A DNA stretch of 64,000 bases from Verpa conica (taxonomy: Eukaryota > Ascomycota > Pezizomycetes > Pezizales > Morchellaceae), in contig JAUFSD010000017.1 of NCBI GenBank assembly GCA_033030425.1, forward strand, positions 620,001-684,000, read 5' to 3'. Under the pieces are notes generated by a model, which saw nothing but the letters and a program-made list of their open reading frames with translations, was not told where the DNA came from and did not search any database. The first letter of the stretch is position 1. Every line of letters starts with the position of its first letter. Both the position numbers and the translations under genes were made by a program. Shown in pieces: positions 46,307-59,934 of this stretch.

Positions 46307-47396
46307 TTACAATCCTTTCTTCCCCTGCGCAGTCTCCCTCTCCCTCTTCTTCAAAGCCCTCTTCCTAATAGATGCATTCATACCCAAGTTCTTCATCAAC
46401 ACTCTCCCATTGAAAATTCCCAGCATGTTCACTACCCAGTGCATAGCGCCATGAGCCCAAAATGGAGTAATAGTTCCCTCCATCCCTGCTGCAGTTCCCT
46501 TGACACCAATCTTCCCCAGGCAAGCCTTTACAAACACCTTTGGGGTAGGAATCATCATACTGGGCTTCCGAATCTTACTCATGGCCGAAGTGATCAAGTA
46601 GCCAATAACCAATTGAACATCAACTCCATCCCTCTTCAGCTCAGCTCCCAATGCAGTACTCCAGTGTTGCAAGAAGGCCTTGGACCCCGAATAAGTAGCC
46701 AAAAACGGTGTTGGCAATAACCCACCAAACGACCCCATTGTGAGGATCAACCCCCGCTTTCTCGCGGCCATTCCCGGAGCAACAATCTGAGTAACCTTAA
46801 GCGTTCCGGTGATGTTGATAGTGATGATATCGTCCATCTCCTTCTGCGCAGTTTCGAGAAAGGGGACAGGAATATCATGAGACTTTCCAACATTGTTGAT
46901 CAACACGGCGATATCAAGATCCTTGACGAGTGACGAGAGACGATTGTAGTCCGCCGCATCGTTGGCGGAAAAGTCCATTGGGTGGATTTTCGTCTTGATA
47001 CCCGCATACTTGCTCTCAATCTCTGTTGCGAGGGTTGCAAGTTTAGATTCAGTACGGGAGACGAGAAGGATGTTGAAGCCCTTGGAAGCGAGCTGGAGGG
47101 AAAACTCTTTACCGATGCCGTCGGAGGCACCAGTAACGAGGGCCCAGGAGCCTTTAGGACCGAATTTACGGAGCTATGGATTATGTGAGAAAATGCGTAT
47201 TTATTATTATCGGTTCAAGGAGGGGAGGCTTTCATACATTAGTTCCGCTAAGAACGAATAAACTCAGAATAGCATTAGTGACCTTGAGCCCAACGGATAG
47301 AAGCGAGATCGCACCAAAGACAGCAAGAGCAGGGATAGCAAAAGGGCCCAGAACAGAGGAAATGCGGGCAACGGCCTCATCAACAGTAGAAGCCAT
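46307..47396 (-). CDS. IFA38: Very-long-chain 3-ketoacyl-CoA reductase
   Basis: The reductase of microsomal fatty-acid elongation; reduces 3-ketoacyl-CoA with NADPH at the ER. Exons 47238-47396 and 46307-47173 give 341 aa. A hydrophobic N-terminal segment ([19 protein letters not shown]) anchors it in the membrane. The short-chain dehydrogenase core has the NADPH-binding [19 protein letters not shown], the catalytic Ser in [16 protein letters not shown], and YSGSK with the catalytic Tyr and Lys. The C-terminus is Lys/Arg-rich ([19 protein letters not shown]), compatible with ER retention. Divergent from the cyclophilin gene, with an inverted-repeat element in the shared 674 bp. Confidence 0.95.
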
Positions 47397-47652
47397 AGTT
47401 GGGGGATGCTTCGAGGGAGAAGCTGTTGTTCAGGAGATGGTAGAGTAGAGTAGAGTAGAGCGTGTAGATATCCAACCATTCACTCACACCCCACCATCAA
47501 AAGAATGTGTTGGGCCGAGTTCCCAACACCGCGGCACAGGCGCATTGGGTCACGGGTAAAATACAACTGAGCCGAGGGAATTATCGGTGAGATATATCAT
47601 ATACATCCATGTATATATTCTGATGAGAACATACTAGAATTAACTCTTCATA
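47397..47652. promoter_or_regulatory. IFA38 upstream region
   Basis: Contains a short TAGAG repeat near 47,440-47,460. No gene. Confidence 0.45.
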
Positions 47653-47835
47653 CAGTCGCACCTCGATACGCCGGGTGCCAAGAATCCAGAGGATTTCGTA
47701 TGGTATAGCAAGTTTTTACAAAGAATCCGGGATACCAACTTATTTCCCGGTAGAAGGAATGTTTTTGCCAGGGTATTCCATACGGGACAGCAAGGGATTC
47801 GGCATATTGAGATTCGGCATAGCGAGGCGCGACTG
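47653..47835. mobile_element. 183 bp pogo/Fot1-like MITE in a divergent promoter
   Basis: The ends read CAGTCGCACCTCG and, inverted, CAGTCGCGCCTCG. About 21 bp match with three mismatches. TA lies directly outside both ends (47651-47652 and 47836-47837). CAG-starting ends and TA target sites are typical of pogo-group Tc1/mariner elements. No protein is encoded. Confidence 0.75.
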
Positions 47836-48070
47836 TATATTCTCATCTCCGAGTGTGACCGCCAAGCTTTACACCCTGTATGTACGGGATCCATCTACTA
47901 AGTCAGAGTACATGTATACTGCGCCTAGCATTGTGAGGGAGCTCTCACTCTAAAGCTCTTCTCTTCCCTCCTCATTCGACAAACTTCACTTCACCCAGTA
48001 CCCCATATCCCATACCCCCCCTCCCCCACACCCGTCCCATCTCAGCTCCCATAAACTAATTGGGCCAACC

Positions 48071-49407
48071 ATGCCACGCCCTCGTGTCTTCCTCGACATG
48101 CAAATCGGCACCCAACCCGCCGGCCGCATAACCATCGAGTTGTTTGATGATAAAACACCCAAAACCTGCGAAAAGTACCACTCCCTTCCCCTCCCCTCTT
48201 CCTCACTCTTATTATGACCCCTCAAACTTACACACTACAGCTTTCGCCTCCTCTGCACCGGGGCAAAAGGATCTTTTACAACCCCCACCGCAACCCACTC
48301 CCTACACTACAAAAACTCTACCTTCCATCGCATCATATCCGAATTCATGATCCAAGGCGGCGACATCACCAACGGCGACGGCACAGGCGGTATAAGTGTA
48401 TACGACGGGAAGATGTTCGCGGACGAGAACCTAGGATGGAGAGGAATCGACAGAGAAGGGCTTGTATGTATGGCAAACCGAGGGAAAAGTACAAATAGTA
48501 GCCAGTAAGTTGTAGTAATCCTTTTTTTAAAAAAATAAAAAAGAAAAAGAAAATACATAAGAGAGTACATGTCTAACAGTATATATATAGGTTCTTCATT
48601 ACCCTTGCAGAGTGTGATTACTTGACTCAAAAACATACACTCTTTGGGCATATAGTCGCCGGAATGGATGTCGTCAAGAAAATTGAGGACCTAAAAGTCG
48701 ATGACTCTGACCGGCCACTTGAGGACGTCATCATCGCGGGGTGCGGGGAGCTCATATTCAGGAAGAAGGAATCTGTACCTGCACCAACAACATTAGAGGT
48801 TCGCAGGAAGCCTCACTCCCGGTCGCGGGAGAAGGATGATACCAAGGAGGACTCCCTGCGTCATAGAAGGAAACGATCGAGAGACGGGAACGGGAGGCCA
48901 AAGAGTAATAGGAGCAGGTCTAGGGGCCCTACAGACTCAAGGGAGACAAGGGATGGGGTTAAAGGTCTCAAAGCTCCGGTTATAGAAGATATCGATCGGG
49001 GCCGTTCTAGGGAGCGCCGTGGCCCTGGGCAGGCAGATGCTACAATTATGGAGGAGCCTGAAGATCCGCTCTCGTCCCCGCAGCAGCCTAAACGTATCCC
49101 TTCACGGTCACGGTCACGACATAGGCATCGCCGCAGGAGGTATCACTCGGGTTCACGTTCACCGTCAAGGAGGCGGCATAGGAGGCACAGGGACAAAGCG
49201 TATGACTACACCCGTGATGAGGAGGCAGAGGAGAGGATCCGCAGGGAGGAGAATGAGAGGGAGATGGGAAGGTTTGCGAGGATGGATGAAGATCGAGAGA
49301 AAGGCGGGGGTGGGGAGCCGGAGGTGAAGTTCAAGGGAAGGGGCAGTATGAAATATCGGGAGAAGAAAAATTGGGGGTATGGAGGTGGAGAGGGGAGATT
49401 GGTTTGA
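48071..49407 (+). CDS. Cyclophilin with RS-like tail (peptidyl-prolyl isomerase)
   Basis: PPIase of the NKTR/PPIG type, likely tied to the splicing apparatus. Exons 48071-48174, 48241-48504 and 48591-49407 give 394 aa. The cyclophilin fold spans about 5-180, with the catalytic region [14 protein letters not shown], the insert typical of large cyclophilins (residues near 46-60), and [17 protein letters not shown]. The position of the cyclosporin-binding Trp is Tyr ([12 protein letters not shown]), so drug binding should be weak. The tail from about 200 on is Arg/Ser-rich ([17 protein letters not shown], then [12 protein letters not shown]) and resembles the RS domain of SR proteins. The first intron uses a GTACCA donor. 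Confidence 0.93.
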
Positions 49408-50145
49408 TTCTGCGGTGGAATAATAGTTAAGGGGAATCTGGCGATTTACAAACAATATTCTTAATGCAAAGTAATCTAGAGGCGAAAAGTAACAGCTGTT
49501 AGTTTCGTTAATTACGGTTTACTCTATCTCTATCTCTCAATATCGAGATCTTTGCTAAGAAGTTTGTATAAGAGTAACTTAGTGGGTATGTAATTACATG
49601 TAAGAATGCATATCCCAACCGCATATTGGTAAGATTTACATTATGCACGGCACGAGCATTAACCACAAGCACTAGGAATAGGCGTAGCGAGAAAATAACG
49701 TTGTGACGTCAACTAACGCCTCTTATTCTGTGCGCCGAACAAATGTCACTTTTTTATATGTTTGGGGTCAGTGGGTTGTCTCACAGCTTTGTTGTTTTTC
49801 TTTTGAAAAAAAAAAGGCATCCGTGTTAGACTGTCAGAAGGAGAATTTAAGAAAATCCGAGTGATCGTCTCGTGCGGAAGGTTAGACTGGTTCACAACAC
49901 CCGGGTTTCTGTTCCGCTGTCGTAAGCGTTAAGGTCGAGAGAGAGACAGCCTGTCGTGAAGATGTAGCTCTTGCCGGTTGGAGATTCTAGCTTCTAATTT
50001 CCGTCGGTTTCGGATTTAAATTCAGGGAACCGTTTCCAACTCTTTGTGCTTTGGTTCATAGATTATCACTTACTAGGTAGGTATATGTATGTAGTAGTTG
50101 TTGGGTGTAATAGAGACTTCACCCGGCAAATCACCCCTTCCTGTA
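49408..50145. other. Cyclophilin 3' flank, nothing recognised
   Basis: No gene is seen. Confidence 0.5.
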
Positions 50146-50795
50146 CAGTCCCTACGCACAAGTGATGGTGATTCGCTTAGGTAAGCACCTCTTTTAGGCA
50201 GCTGTTGTAAGAGAAGTAGTGAGTTTCTCAAAAACACCTCAATATATAGCCACAAAACTCAATATACCCAGAGTAATGGAGCCCCTAGTATGATTGAAAA
50301 TAAGCTATAGAGAAAATAAAAATGCCCAACCCTTAATGCCTTGTACTAAAGAATGATATGTTTCGCTAAATAGGCACTTTTCTTGGCAGAGAAACCACCC
50401 CAAATAGAGACCAATATAGAGCCAGACCTTCAGAAGTGATTCTCCAGTACCTAAAGGCCACCTGTGATTTATTTCAATTTTTTGTGTTGGGGACTTAGGG
50501 TGCTGAAGGGCCCAAATGATACAATTTATTCAAATATGTGAAAAATCCCGCCAAGCCCATACAAATCTGGCATAGCAACCAACCTCCCTTACTAGATATT
50601 ATTTTTCATAACTACCTTTAACTATGGAGAGCTCAGAAGCTGGTGACTGTAACTCTAGATAGTTACCTATTTTTACCACTAATTATATCTTTAATTAGTT
50701 GTATTCTAATTATTCTGTATTGCATATAATTGTGCTTAAATTCGCTATTTTGGGTGTGTGGGGACCGAATCACCAACACTTGTGCGTAGGGACTG
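50146..50795. mobile_element. 650 bp pogo/Fot1-like non-autonomous element
   Basis: The ends start CAGTCCCTACGCACAAGTG and match as a 30 bp inverted repeat with one mismatch (50146-50175 and 50766-50795). TA flanks both ends (50144-50145, 50796-50797). The AT-rich core has no transposase frame, so it would need a helper in trans. Confidence 0.8.
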
Positions 50796-50797
50796 TA

Positions 50798-51677
50798 CTC
50801 CACCCCCAACCGCCAGTATTCTTCTGGGACATTTTCGGTCACTCGTACATTATCAGCTTTGGTAAAGTAAAGTACACGTACTCAATTGACTCGCTTAAGA
50901 TAAATAGTTAATGCGGACTTCAGGAGTATGGTCCACATAAAGATAGTCAATGCGGGCCCCAGTGTATTTGTTATTTTGTGCTGAGTGGATTGCCTAGGTT
51001 GAGTCTACATGTATCTACATCTACTTACACCACAAGCGCCGTCAAGCTTTCTAAAGAAAAGTAGGAAGAAAAGAAAAAAAAAGTACTCTCATAAAGAGAG
51101 ACTTCTTGGCAACATACCTTGGCAGTCTGCATGTCTCGGCTGGCACCCGCATTTCCCATTTCGCCCTTTTCTTGTTCTCTCCTCTCAGTTCGGACTTTCT
51201 CCACCACCCAACAAAGTCCATCATCACCCCATCGTCTCTCTCCTCCCCCATTGTGTCCGCCCAGTTAGTCGTCAAACGACATCTACTCTTTGTCGCGCGC
51301 GTTCCTTCTGTGCACTTTCTCATCTACGGGATATAGGCGCTCTCAGCCAGGTGGTCCTTGTCTGCCAAGGTTAGTTGTCATCCACCATCAGGGCTCTTTC
51401 TCTCCCTCAGTATTACACTCCCAACTGACATCACGCGTCATCCTCATCTCATCTACAGACACTTAACTATCGCTCCTTTATTTTTCGCTGCGCGACTCTA
51501 GATACATCACTACATTAACTAACCGCCTTCTTCACAATCGCCACTGGAATTTACTTTTCTATACTTATCCTGTTCTCTTTCTTTGTCTTTCATTTTTCTC
51601 TCTTTCTTCTCACGGTGCCTGTTTTATTCTTTTTATTCTTTTTTACTTTTTATTCTTTGTTTTCCTATTGATTAACG
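50798..51677. promoter_or_regulatory. RNA14 upstream region with pyrimidine-rich leader
   Basis: About 51,060-51,670 is strongly C/T-rich, ending in repeated TTTTTATTC just before the ATG. This looks like promoter and long 5' UTR. No gene is supported. Confidence 0.5.
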
Positions 51678-54600
51678 ATGGCAGCCAATAATTCTGACGA
51701 CGCTGAAGCCGCGTTTCTGAACGCGATGAAGACGCTGCAGGAGTTGGAAAATACACAGAATGATAGCAGGGTGAACGAGCGCGCAGAATCGCTGGGTGCT
51801 AAAGAGGGCTCGGAAATAGGGTCGGAGGTGGAAGATGGTGCTAGGGAGCTTTCTGCGCATGAAGAAGATGAAGTTGAAGAACAAGACGAACAAGATGAAC
51901 AAGATGAAGATGAAGATAATCTTTTGAAAACCCCTGCATCAGAAGAAGTCTCGCCTGCTGCATCTCTTCTCCCTGCTGTTGTTTCAAGTCCGAAGACAGG
52001 TCCGTCTAGCATTGACGCCTCAACCAACGAGAAAGAACCTGTTCCTCATCACGACCACTCTACTGTTGATGTTGGTACAACTGCTCAAGAATCTTCTACA
52101 CGTTCTTCTTCAGCTGCTCCTGCACGTGGCGACTCTGCGATCGTCGATGATGGTGCTTATGTTCCTGATGAGAATATTAGTGACCGTACCCCTCCTCCCA
52201 TGTCTATTGACACGAACGCCAATGCTGGCTCTCATAATGTTGACTCACTTCCTGTATCGGCGTCTGCTGCTTCTCCAGTCTCTGCCCTTACCACAGCCCC
52301 TGCTCCTACTGTATCTGCTCAAAATTCGACTCAGAAGGTTACTCCCGTTTTCGCTTCAAATAAGAGAAAAAGGCTTCCGCAAGATATCGTAGGGCAGCTT
52401 GAGGATAGGATTGCTGAAGACCCCAGAGGAGATATTGATGCTTGGTTATCGCTAATTGAGGAACATCGCAAAAAGGGGAAGCTTGACGATGCTAGGGCAG
52501 TTTATGAGAGGTTTTTTGTAGTGTTTCCAGCAGCGGTAGGTCTTCACAGTCCTACTTTTAAAAGAATATATTGCTTGTCCTTTCCCCTCCAAATTCCTTT
52601 GGAGCCATCCCATTTTGTACCAATGTGCCATGTATTCGAGTCATATACTGATATTGTGATATAGGCCCAGCAGTGGATCGCGTACGTTAAGATGGAACTG
52701 GCAAACAACGAATTGATTCGTGTGGAACAGATTTTCTTTCGCTCTCTGCTGAATGTGCCCAATGTTGAACTTTGGTCACTCTATCTCGACTATATCCGGA
52801 GACGCAACAACCTCACCACAGATACTGGTGGGAAGGCTCGTGCCATTGTTTCACAGGCCTATGAATTTGTTCTGAACAGTGTCGGATGTGATCGAGAAGC
52901 CGGCAAAATCTGGGGTGACCATGTACAGTTTGTCAAAAGTGGACCAGGTAACGTAGGGGGGAGTGGGTGGCAGGATCAGCAGAAGATGGATTCACTAAGA
53001 AAAGTGTACCAGAAGGCTGTTACTATGCCCGTGCAGGGAGTTGAACTACTATGGAGAGAATACGACCAATTTGAACAAGGGCTAAATAAGCTGACGGTAT
53101 TTAAAACCATCCACGAGAACCGTCCGAACTTTTATTTATTTTTTATAAATCGTGACTCTGACAAATCGGGTTGTTTTCTCTATTGTGAATTTATAGGCTA
53201 GAAAGTTTCTACAAGAAAGATCGCCTCTGTTCATGACTGCCCGGAGTTGCCTCATCGAATTGACCAATACAACCAAGGGGTTGAGGAGGGAGACACTCCC
53301 CCGGTTGCCCCCAGCGCTTGGTTATGATGGAGACGAGGATTGGATCAAGCAGGTAGAATTATGGAAGAAATGGATCCAATGGGAGAAGGATGATCCGTTA
53401 GTCTTGGCAAAGGACGATCCAACAGGCTTGAGAACGAGAATTTTATATGTCTTTAAGCAAGCTCTCATGGCATTGAGATTCTGGCCAGAGATTTGGTTTG
53501 ACGCTGCTGAATGGTGCTTTGCGAATGGAATGGATGATCAGGGAGTAGAATTCCTCAAACAAGGCATGGTTGCGAACCCAGAAAGTTGTCTTTTGCATTT
53601 CAAGTACGCCGAGAGGCTGGAAGCGACTATTCCCATTGAAGGTGGTGAGGAGGCCTTGGTACGAAAGGGTCAGATGATTAGGAAACCGTATGACGATTTG
53701 CTTAATGTGTTGTACTCCCAAGTCAGCAAGATCCAACAAAGAGAGAAGGAAGAACTTGCAAAACTAGAAGAAGGGTACCAAGATCCACACCAAGGCCGAG
53801 ATGACGATGACTATGACGACCCAGACACTATTGCAGATAAGTCTGCGAAGGAGTCACAGGTTACAGCACTAAAGGAGTCGTCAAAGGCTCAGATCCTCGT
53901 CATGTCCAAGACCATCTCAGCGGTCTGGGTTAATCTTATGCGTGCTATGCGTCGTGTCCAAGGCCATGGGAAAGTTAATGAGCCGTTAGGCGGGAGCCGA
54001 CAGATCTTCGCGGATGCGAGGAAGAGGGGTAAGATTACTAGCGATGTATACGTAGCTAGTGCACTTATCGAATTCCATTGCTACAAGGATCCAGCTGCGC
54101 TAAAGATTTTTGAGAGGGGTATGAAGTTGTTTCCTGAGGATGAGGAGTTTGCGTTGGAGTATCTCAAGCATTTGATAGCAAACAATGATATTACTAGTGA
54201 GTCCAATTGCCTATTACCTCCACCCTCTCTCTATTCTTAATGTGTGCTGAATATCTATCTTAGATGCAAGAGCTGTGTTTGAGACTTTCGTAGGGAAGGC
54301 ACCAGCGCAGAAGTCAAAGAAAATCTATCAATACTTTTATGAATATGAAGCGCATTATGGTGATCTCAATCAGGTGTATAAACTCGAGAAGCGGATGAGT
54401 GAGCTATTTCCTGGTGGTCCGTGAACCTTAAAAACTTCAGTGTGATTGAAATAGTACTAATAGCCATTTAGACCCATACCTTAACCGATTTTCTACAAGA
54501 TACTCCTATAAGAGTGTTGACCCTTGCTCGTATATCCCTATTATCTCACCAAGTCAACAGTGCAGGCCAAAATCAATCGGACGTCAAGATACTATTCAAG

Positions 54601-55181
54601 AATACAACCAAACCGACAACCGACAGCAGATACAAGTCAGCATCCCTAATGGACGAGTTGGAGCTGGCATCGCGTCTCCTAAAAGGCCGGCCAACGAGGA
54701 TCTCTCGGATTCATCAGAGCACCGACCGCGGAAGGTTATGCGACCTGACTCACCACTCAAAGGTGCCGCCGGACGGAGGCTTGATCAGCAGAAGCGTGTG
54801 CAGCAGCAGCAGCAGCAGCAACAGCATAGCCGAGATCGTGCCGCTATGCCTGATCGTGACACTGGAAGAGATGATGGGAGAGGAGGCTACCAACGCCAGC
54901 AGCATCAAGGAAGACCTCAGCAGCAGCAACAACCAATGCACCAGCCTCCTCCGCCTCCTCCAGCACCGATGCTACCAGATATGGTCATGTATTTATTGAG
55001 TATACTACCGGGGGCGCAGACATACCAGGCTGTTAGGTTCCGACCAGAGGCGATGGTAGGGCTATTGGCAAATGTACAACTGCCTAGAGATTTGCCGGGC
55101 TCTCGTAAGTTTTCTAGCCTTGCTTGATTCTGAAAATGTCTGCTGACTTTAATTGTAGAGTCATATGCCTATCCCAGGTAA
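51678..55181 (+). CDS. RNA14: mRNA 3'-end processing protein RNA14, 6 exons
   Basis: Scaffold of cleavage factor IA for pre-mRNA 3' cleavage and polyadenylation, homologous to CstF77. Exons 51678-52535, 52665-53096, 53197-54196, 54264-54416, 54472-55104 and 55159-55181 give 1032 aa. The N-terminus is acidic and disordered (about 1-230). HAT repeats then fill about 235-720: EDRIAEDPRGDIDAWLSLIE, LWSLYLDYIRRRNN, LWREYDQFEQGLNKL, WPEIWFDAAEWCF and VYVASALIEFHCYKD. The C-terminal part has PYLNRF, a polyGln run (about 54,798-54,823), a Pro run, and the monkeytail-like segment (MVMYLLSILPGAQTYQAVRF) that binds Rna15 in yeast. The fourth intron has a weak GTCCGT donor set by frame and conservation. 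The last exon encodes only 8 codons, including the stop. Confidence 0.93.
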
Positions 55182-57036
55182 AAATATAATTGTCCGATTT
55201 TAGAGAAATGCATGCATGATATGGGGTCCTATATGATTTTTACGCCAATAAATGGATATGGATGGAGTAGAGCAAATAAAAAATTGGGTGGGCGGTTTTT
55301 TTTAAATCTTTTTGTTTGTGGGAAGAGGGTATTCGGACTGTAGTATATTTCCCCCCTTTTCTTCCCTTTACCTTTCTTGTGTATTTTTTCTTCTTTCTTT
55401 CTTTATATCTTGGTGTCACTTCTTCATTCCGGGTTTCTTTTATCCTGGTTCTGCTACGAGGAAGGCAGAGGATTTTGGTTGAGAGAATATAAAACTTCAC
55501 TCATTTTTAAAGGTTCAAAAGGGAGGTGGAGTAGGTGGATAATGTAAGGGCGTTAGTTGCGGATACGGGTGAGCAACTGATTTGAGGAGGGGGGGTTTCT
55601 TATCATTACTAGATACTTATGTACCACGCTACTTAGACCAGATATTTTCTTTTCTTCTTTTGATAGGCGTGTTAGGGTGGTGGTTTGTGGTCTGTGAGGT
55701 GGCTTGTTAACGGGATGGGTAATACTTTGCTATGCTTTTTTCCCTCTCGAAATTTCTACTGGCTGTCCGGCATGCTGGTTTATCCTCTTTTTATCTCCTT
55801 TACTCTATGTATGGTATTTTTGCTACCCAATCAAAGGTCTTTCTCTATCAGTCTCCTATATTCATATTACTAGTAGGTTTAGTCTTGGGGTCTAGTTACT
55901 ATAATTAAGTGAAAAGGTTTCCCCTGAAACAATCTATTGACGTTTTGCTAGCTTGAATTTAAAACCCCTATTTATTACTAGCTCTTAGTCGATCTCGGCT
56001 CAAGGGGTGAGAGGTAGATGTATCTAGGGGAATATACAAATCTCTGGTACCCTCCTCCTACATATATCAATTACGAGTGACATAACATGATCTTTATCTC
56101 TCGATATCAGGGCTAGGGCTTCATTCACCGATATGTCTTGGCGTATCCCACATAAAAAGTTTTAAAAAATCAATTCCACCTTATCCTCAGTGCAACACCG
56201 CAACACCGGGGCCTGTAAGCCAGCATGTACTTACGGGAGATCCGAATAGTCTCACGCAACCAGAAACTTTTACCTAATGTAAGCCTATCTTTTTCCTGTT
56301 TGTACCCTCCCCTCACCCCCTCCCTCCCGTGGACAAAATGATGAGAACACCATAGCTGGCACCAGTCCTAGAGACTTGTACTCTTACTATGCGGAATAGC
56401 TTTTGCAATGAAGGTTGCTCCTTCTGTATTTCTGATTTCTGTCTTATTTCCACAATTATCAATTGTCACGCCTTTGTTTTTGAACGAGTGGCTAACTGAG
56501 GTTCAATCGAATAGGTACGAGAATTCCTCACGGCGATTATATTATAGTAAATCAACAATATTTCTTCCATTACTTCTAATGGTCTAAATTTTCTTCTCTC
56601 TGCGTAAATTGTAATTTGATGTGACGTGGATTTACAAGCCTCTGGCTATCTAATAACCCACGGTACTTTTTCTTGTGACCGTTGTGGATACAAAGCTAGA
56701 GGATACCAATATCTTTCAAGTACTGGCAACATCTCCAATTCTGCCCCCATGTAGATTTTTATGGAGGATACGGAGTTTTTAGATGCTAGACATCCAAATA
56801 CTTATTTTCTCTTTTCTAGTATAAACATATAAACATATTTTTTATTTAGCCAAATTTTTTTATTTTAATTAGAGCACATGATCTCCTTCTGCAGGGACTC
56901 ACGCGTATCCGCGTACCTGAAAAACTTCCATCTGCCAAGTCTCTATAAGGTTACCCTCCCCACTCCAGAAAAAGATAACTCCCAATTTTTGTGAAGCTCT
57001 GTATATACGCATTCAAGCTTCAGTAACCTCTCTACA
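55182..57036. other. AT-rich intergenic, RNA14 3' flank and RPA12 upstream
   Basis: 1.85 kb with no supported gene, only short chance frames. Confidence 0.5.
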
Positions 57037-57510
57037 ATGTCTGTCGTTGGAACTCTTGTATTCTGTAGCGACTGCGGTAATCTCCTCGACTCTGTCGCTG
57101 GCAGTGACAGACTCGAATGCGAAATGTGTGGCACTGTCACCAAAGGTTCTCCACCCTCCACGCACCCTGTCCTCACCTAGTTCTAACTCAAACTCGTAGA
57201 CCCCGGTAATAAAACTGTCACAACTCAATCAGCACCGTCTGCATTTCCCTCGGCGCTCCGGCTGAGGAAAAGCGCAGTACAGAGTCTCGCTGCGGAGGAT
57301 ATGCAGACAGAGGCGGAGATCAAACAAACATGTCCCGAGTGTGGAAGGGAGAAGATGTGGTTTTACACATTACAATTAAGAAGTGCAGATGAAGGTGCTA
57401 CGGTATTTTATAGGTGTGAGTGTGGTTATAGGTAAGTTCTAGTTCTGTATATGGTTCAGGGCTAGTTATATGCTGACAATCTCATGCGAAGGTTCAATAC
57501 CAACAATTAG
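57037..57510 (+). CDS. RPA12: RNA polymerase I subunit RPA12 (A12.2)
   Basis: Zinc-ribbon subunit of RNA polymerase I needed for transcript cleavage and termination. Exons 57037-57145, 57200-57431 and 57492-57510 give 119 aa, the usual size. The N-terminal ribbon has CSDC...CEMC. The C-terminal ribbon has CPEC...CECGYRFNTNN, with LQLRSADEGATVFYRC between. The RSADE loop corresponds to the TFIIS-like acidic hairpin used in RNA cleavage. The last exon has only six codons, and FNTNN is the family's normal end, which confirms the splice. Confidence 0.96.
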
Positions 57511-58500
57511 TACTTTCTTTTCTTTGGCTGTATTTTATGTATCAACATCCTGGCGCTAGAGGAGTAGATTTTATTCCATCCTATCATACTTGCATTTGCA
57601 CATACACCGCTTGGGCTTAGGAATGTTAAAACTGTTTGCTTGGGCGAATCTTTTCTGAGGACCTATCAGAAAATAGAAAGTATTCTGGTAAATGCCGGGT
57701 TTTTTTAGTAGTTCGATTATTCCTGCATGGTGGCTGGCTTGCAGGTCCTACATATACTTGGGTCTCCTTAAAAGAGTTTGAGGTTGTGCGTGGGGGGTGC
57801 GGGCGTTATAAATGTTTATTTTTTCTATTTATATTCTTGCCTCTTTCATTTCTATGCATGTGTCCATGAGAGCTAGGGAAAACAGTATAGAAGCTCCATA
57901 GGGATCGTCAGCAGGGCGTGTCGGATAACAATTAATGAAGTACAGCCTCAACTTCAAACGGCAATATCAATCCTTAAAAAGGACAATAACCACCATCTTC
58001 AGTAGGGGCTTTCCATGTTTGATGTTTCCCATCCATCCGAGCTTGACTTGTTGAACTCTCCAAAGCATGTGCCACTCTACCCCAAGCCGAGACCCCAGAA
58101 TATTGGCTTATCTACCCCTCTTGAATATCCGCATACATCAACTCTCCGAATAAATAATAGCATAAGTAACCCCCCACCCAGGTGTACAAATCAACAGACG
58201 ATTTATCAGGGAATAGAAAGGCTCGCGAGGGTGTGCTTTTAGTTCGCATCATCATCGGGTGTGAAGGAACAAAAACAAAGAAACAAAGTTGAAGATAAGC
58301 AAAAACCCAAACATAAAAATGAAGAGAAAGTTAAAAGAAAAATAACATGAAAAGAAACACTATTTTCTTGCTAGAACGTCGCCCTAGAACCCATAATTTC
58401 CAACCCTGGAACATTCTACTAACTGCACATTTATTATCGTAATCATTATCGAAATTTTTGTGTTCCCGTTACCATAAAAAGCCTTCTCATAACGCCACTA
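57511..58500. other. Convergent intergenic region (RPA12 / RAB6)
   Basis: 990 bp, no gene seen. Confidence 0.5.
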
Positions 58501-59471
<971 letters not shown>

Positions 59472-59934
59472 GATTGCCGAGGTGAGTGTAGAGGGGCCTT
59501 GAAATGAAAGTGGTATAAAGTGAAAGGTAGAAGTATCAGATCGGTAGAGGGGGGCGAATAAGATGTCGTGGTGCAGACAGTAGGTTGAGGTCGAAGCAGA
59601 GACAGGTGGTGATTGATCTTCAGGAGTTATTGCGGTTGGCGGTTGTCCAAGGTCCCATGGCTGTGAAGCTGCGAGGTAAAGCCACGTTCATGTGCCACAT
59701 GCTCTTACTATCAGCCACTGTGGCTGCTTCATCAACTCTGACTCGGCGATTGAATCATCTATTAGAATTTTATTAACCGGATGCATGCAGTAGAAGAACG
59801 GAGCACACTGCTATTGAGCATTCAACATCTACTGACGTGAAATAACTACTTATATTCTAGGATATACGATATTGATATAAAGAATTAAGATAACTAGAGA
59901 AACGTCCCCGCATCCACTATACATTCTAAAAAAG
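59472..59934. promoter_or_regulatory. RAB6 upstream region / TRZ1 3' flank
   Basis: 463 bp, no gene seen. Confidence 0.45.
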
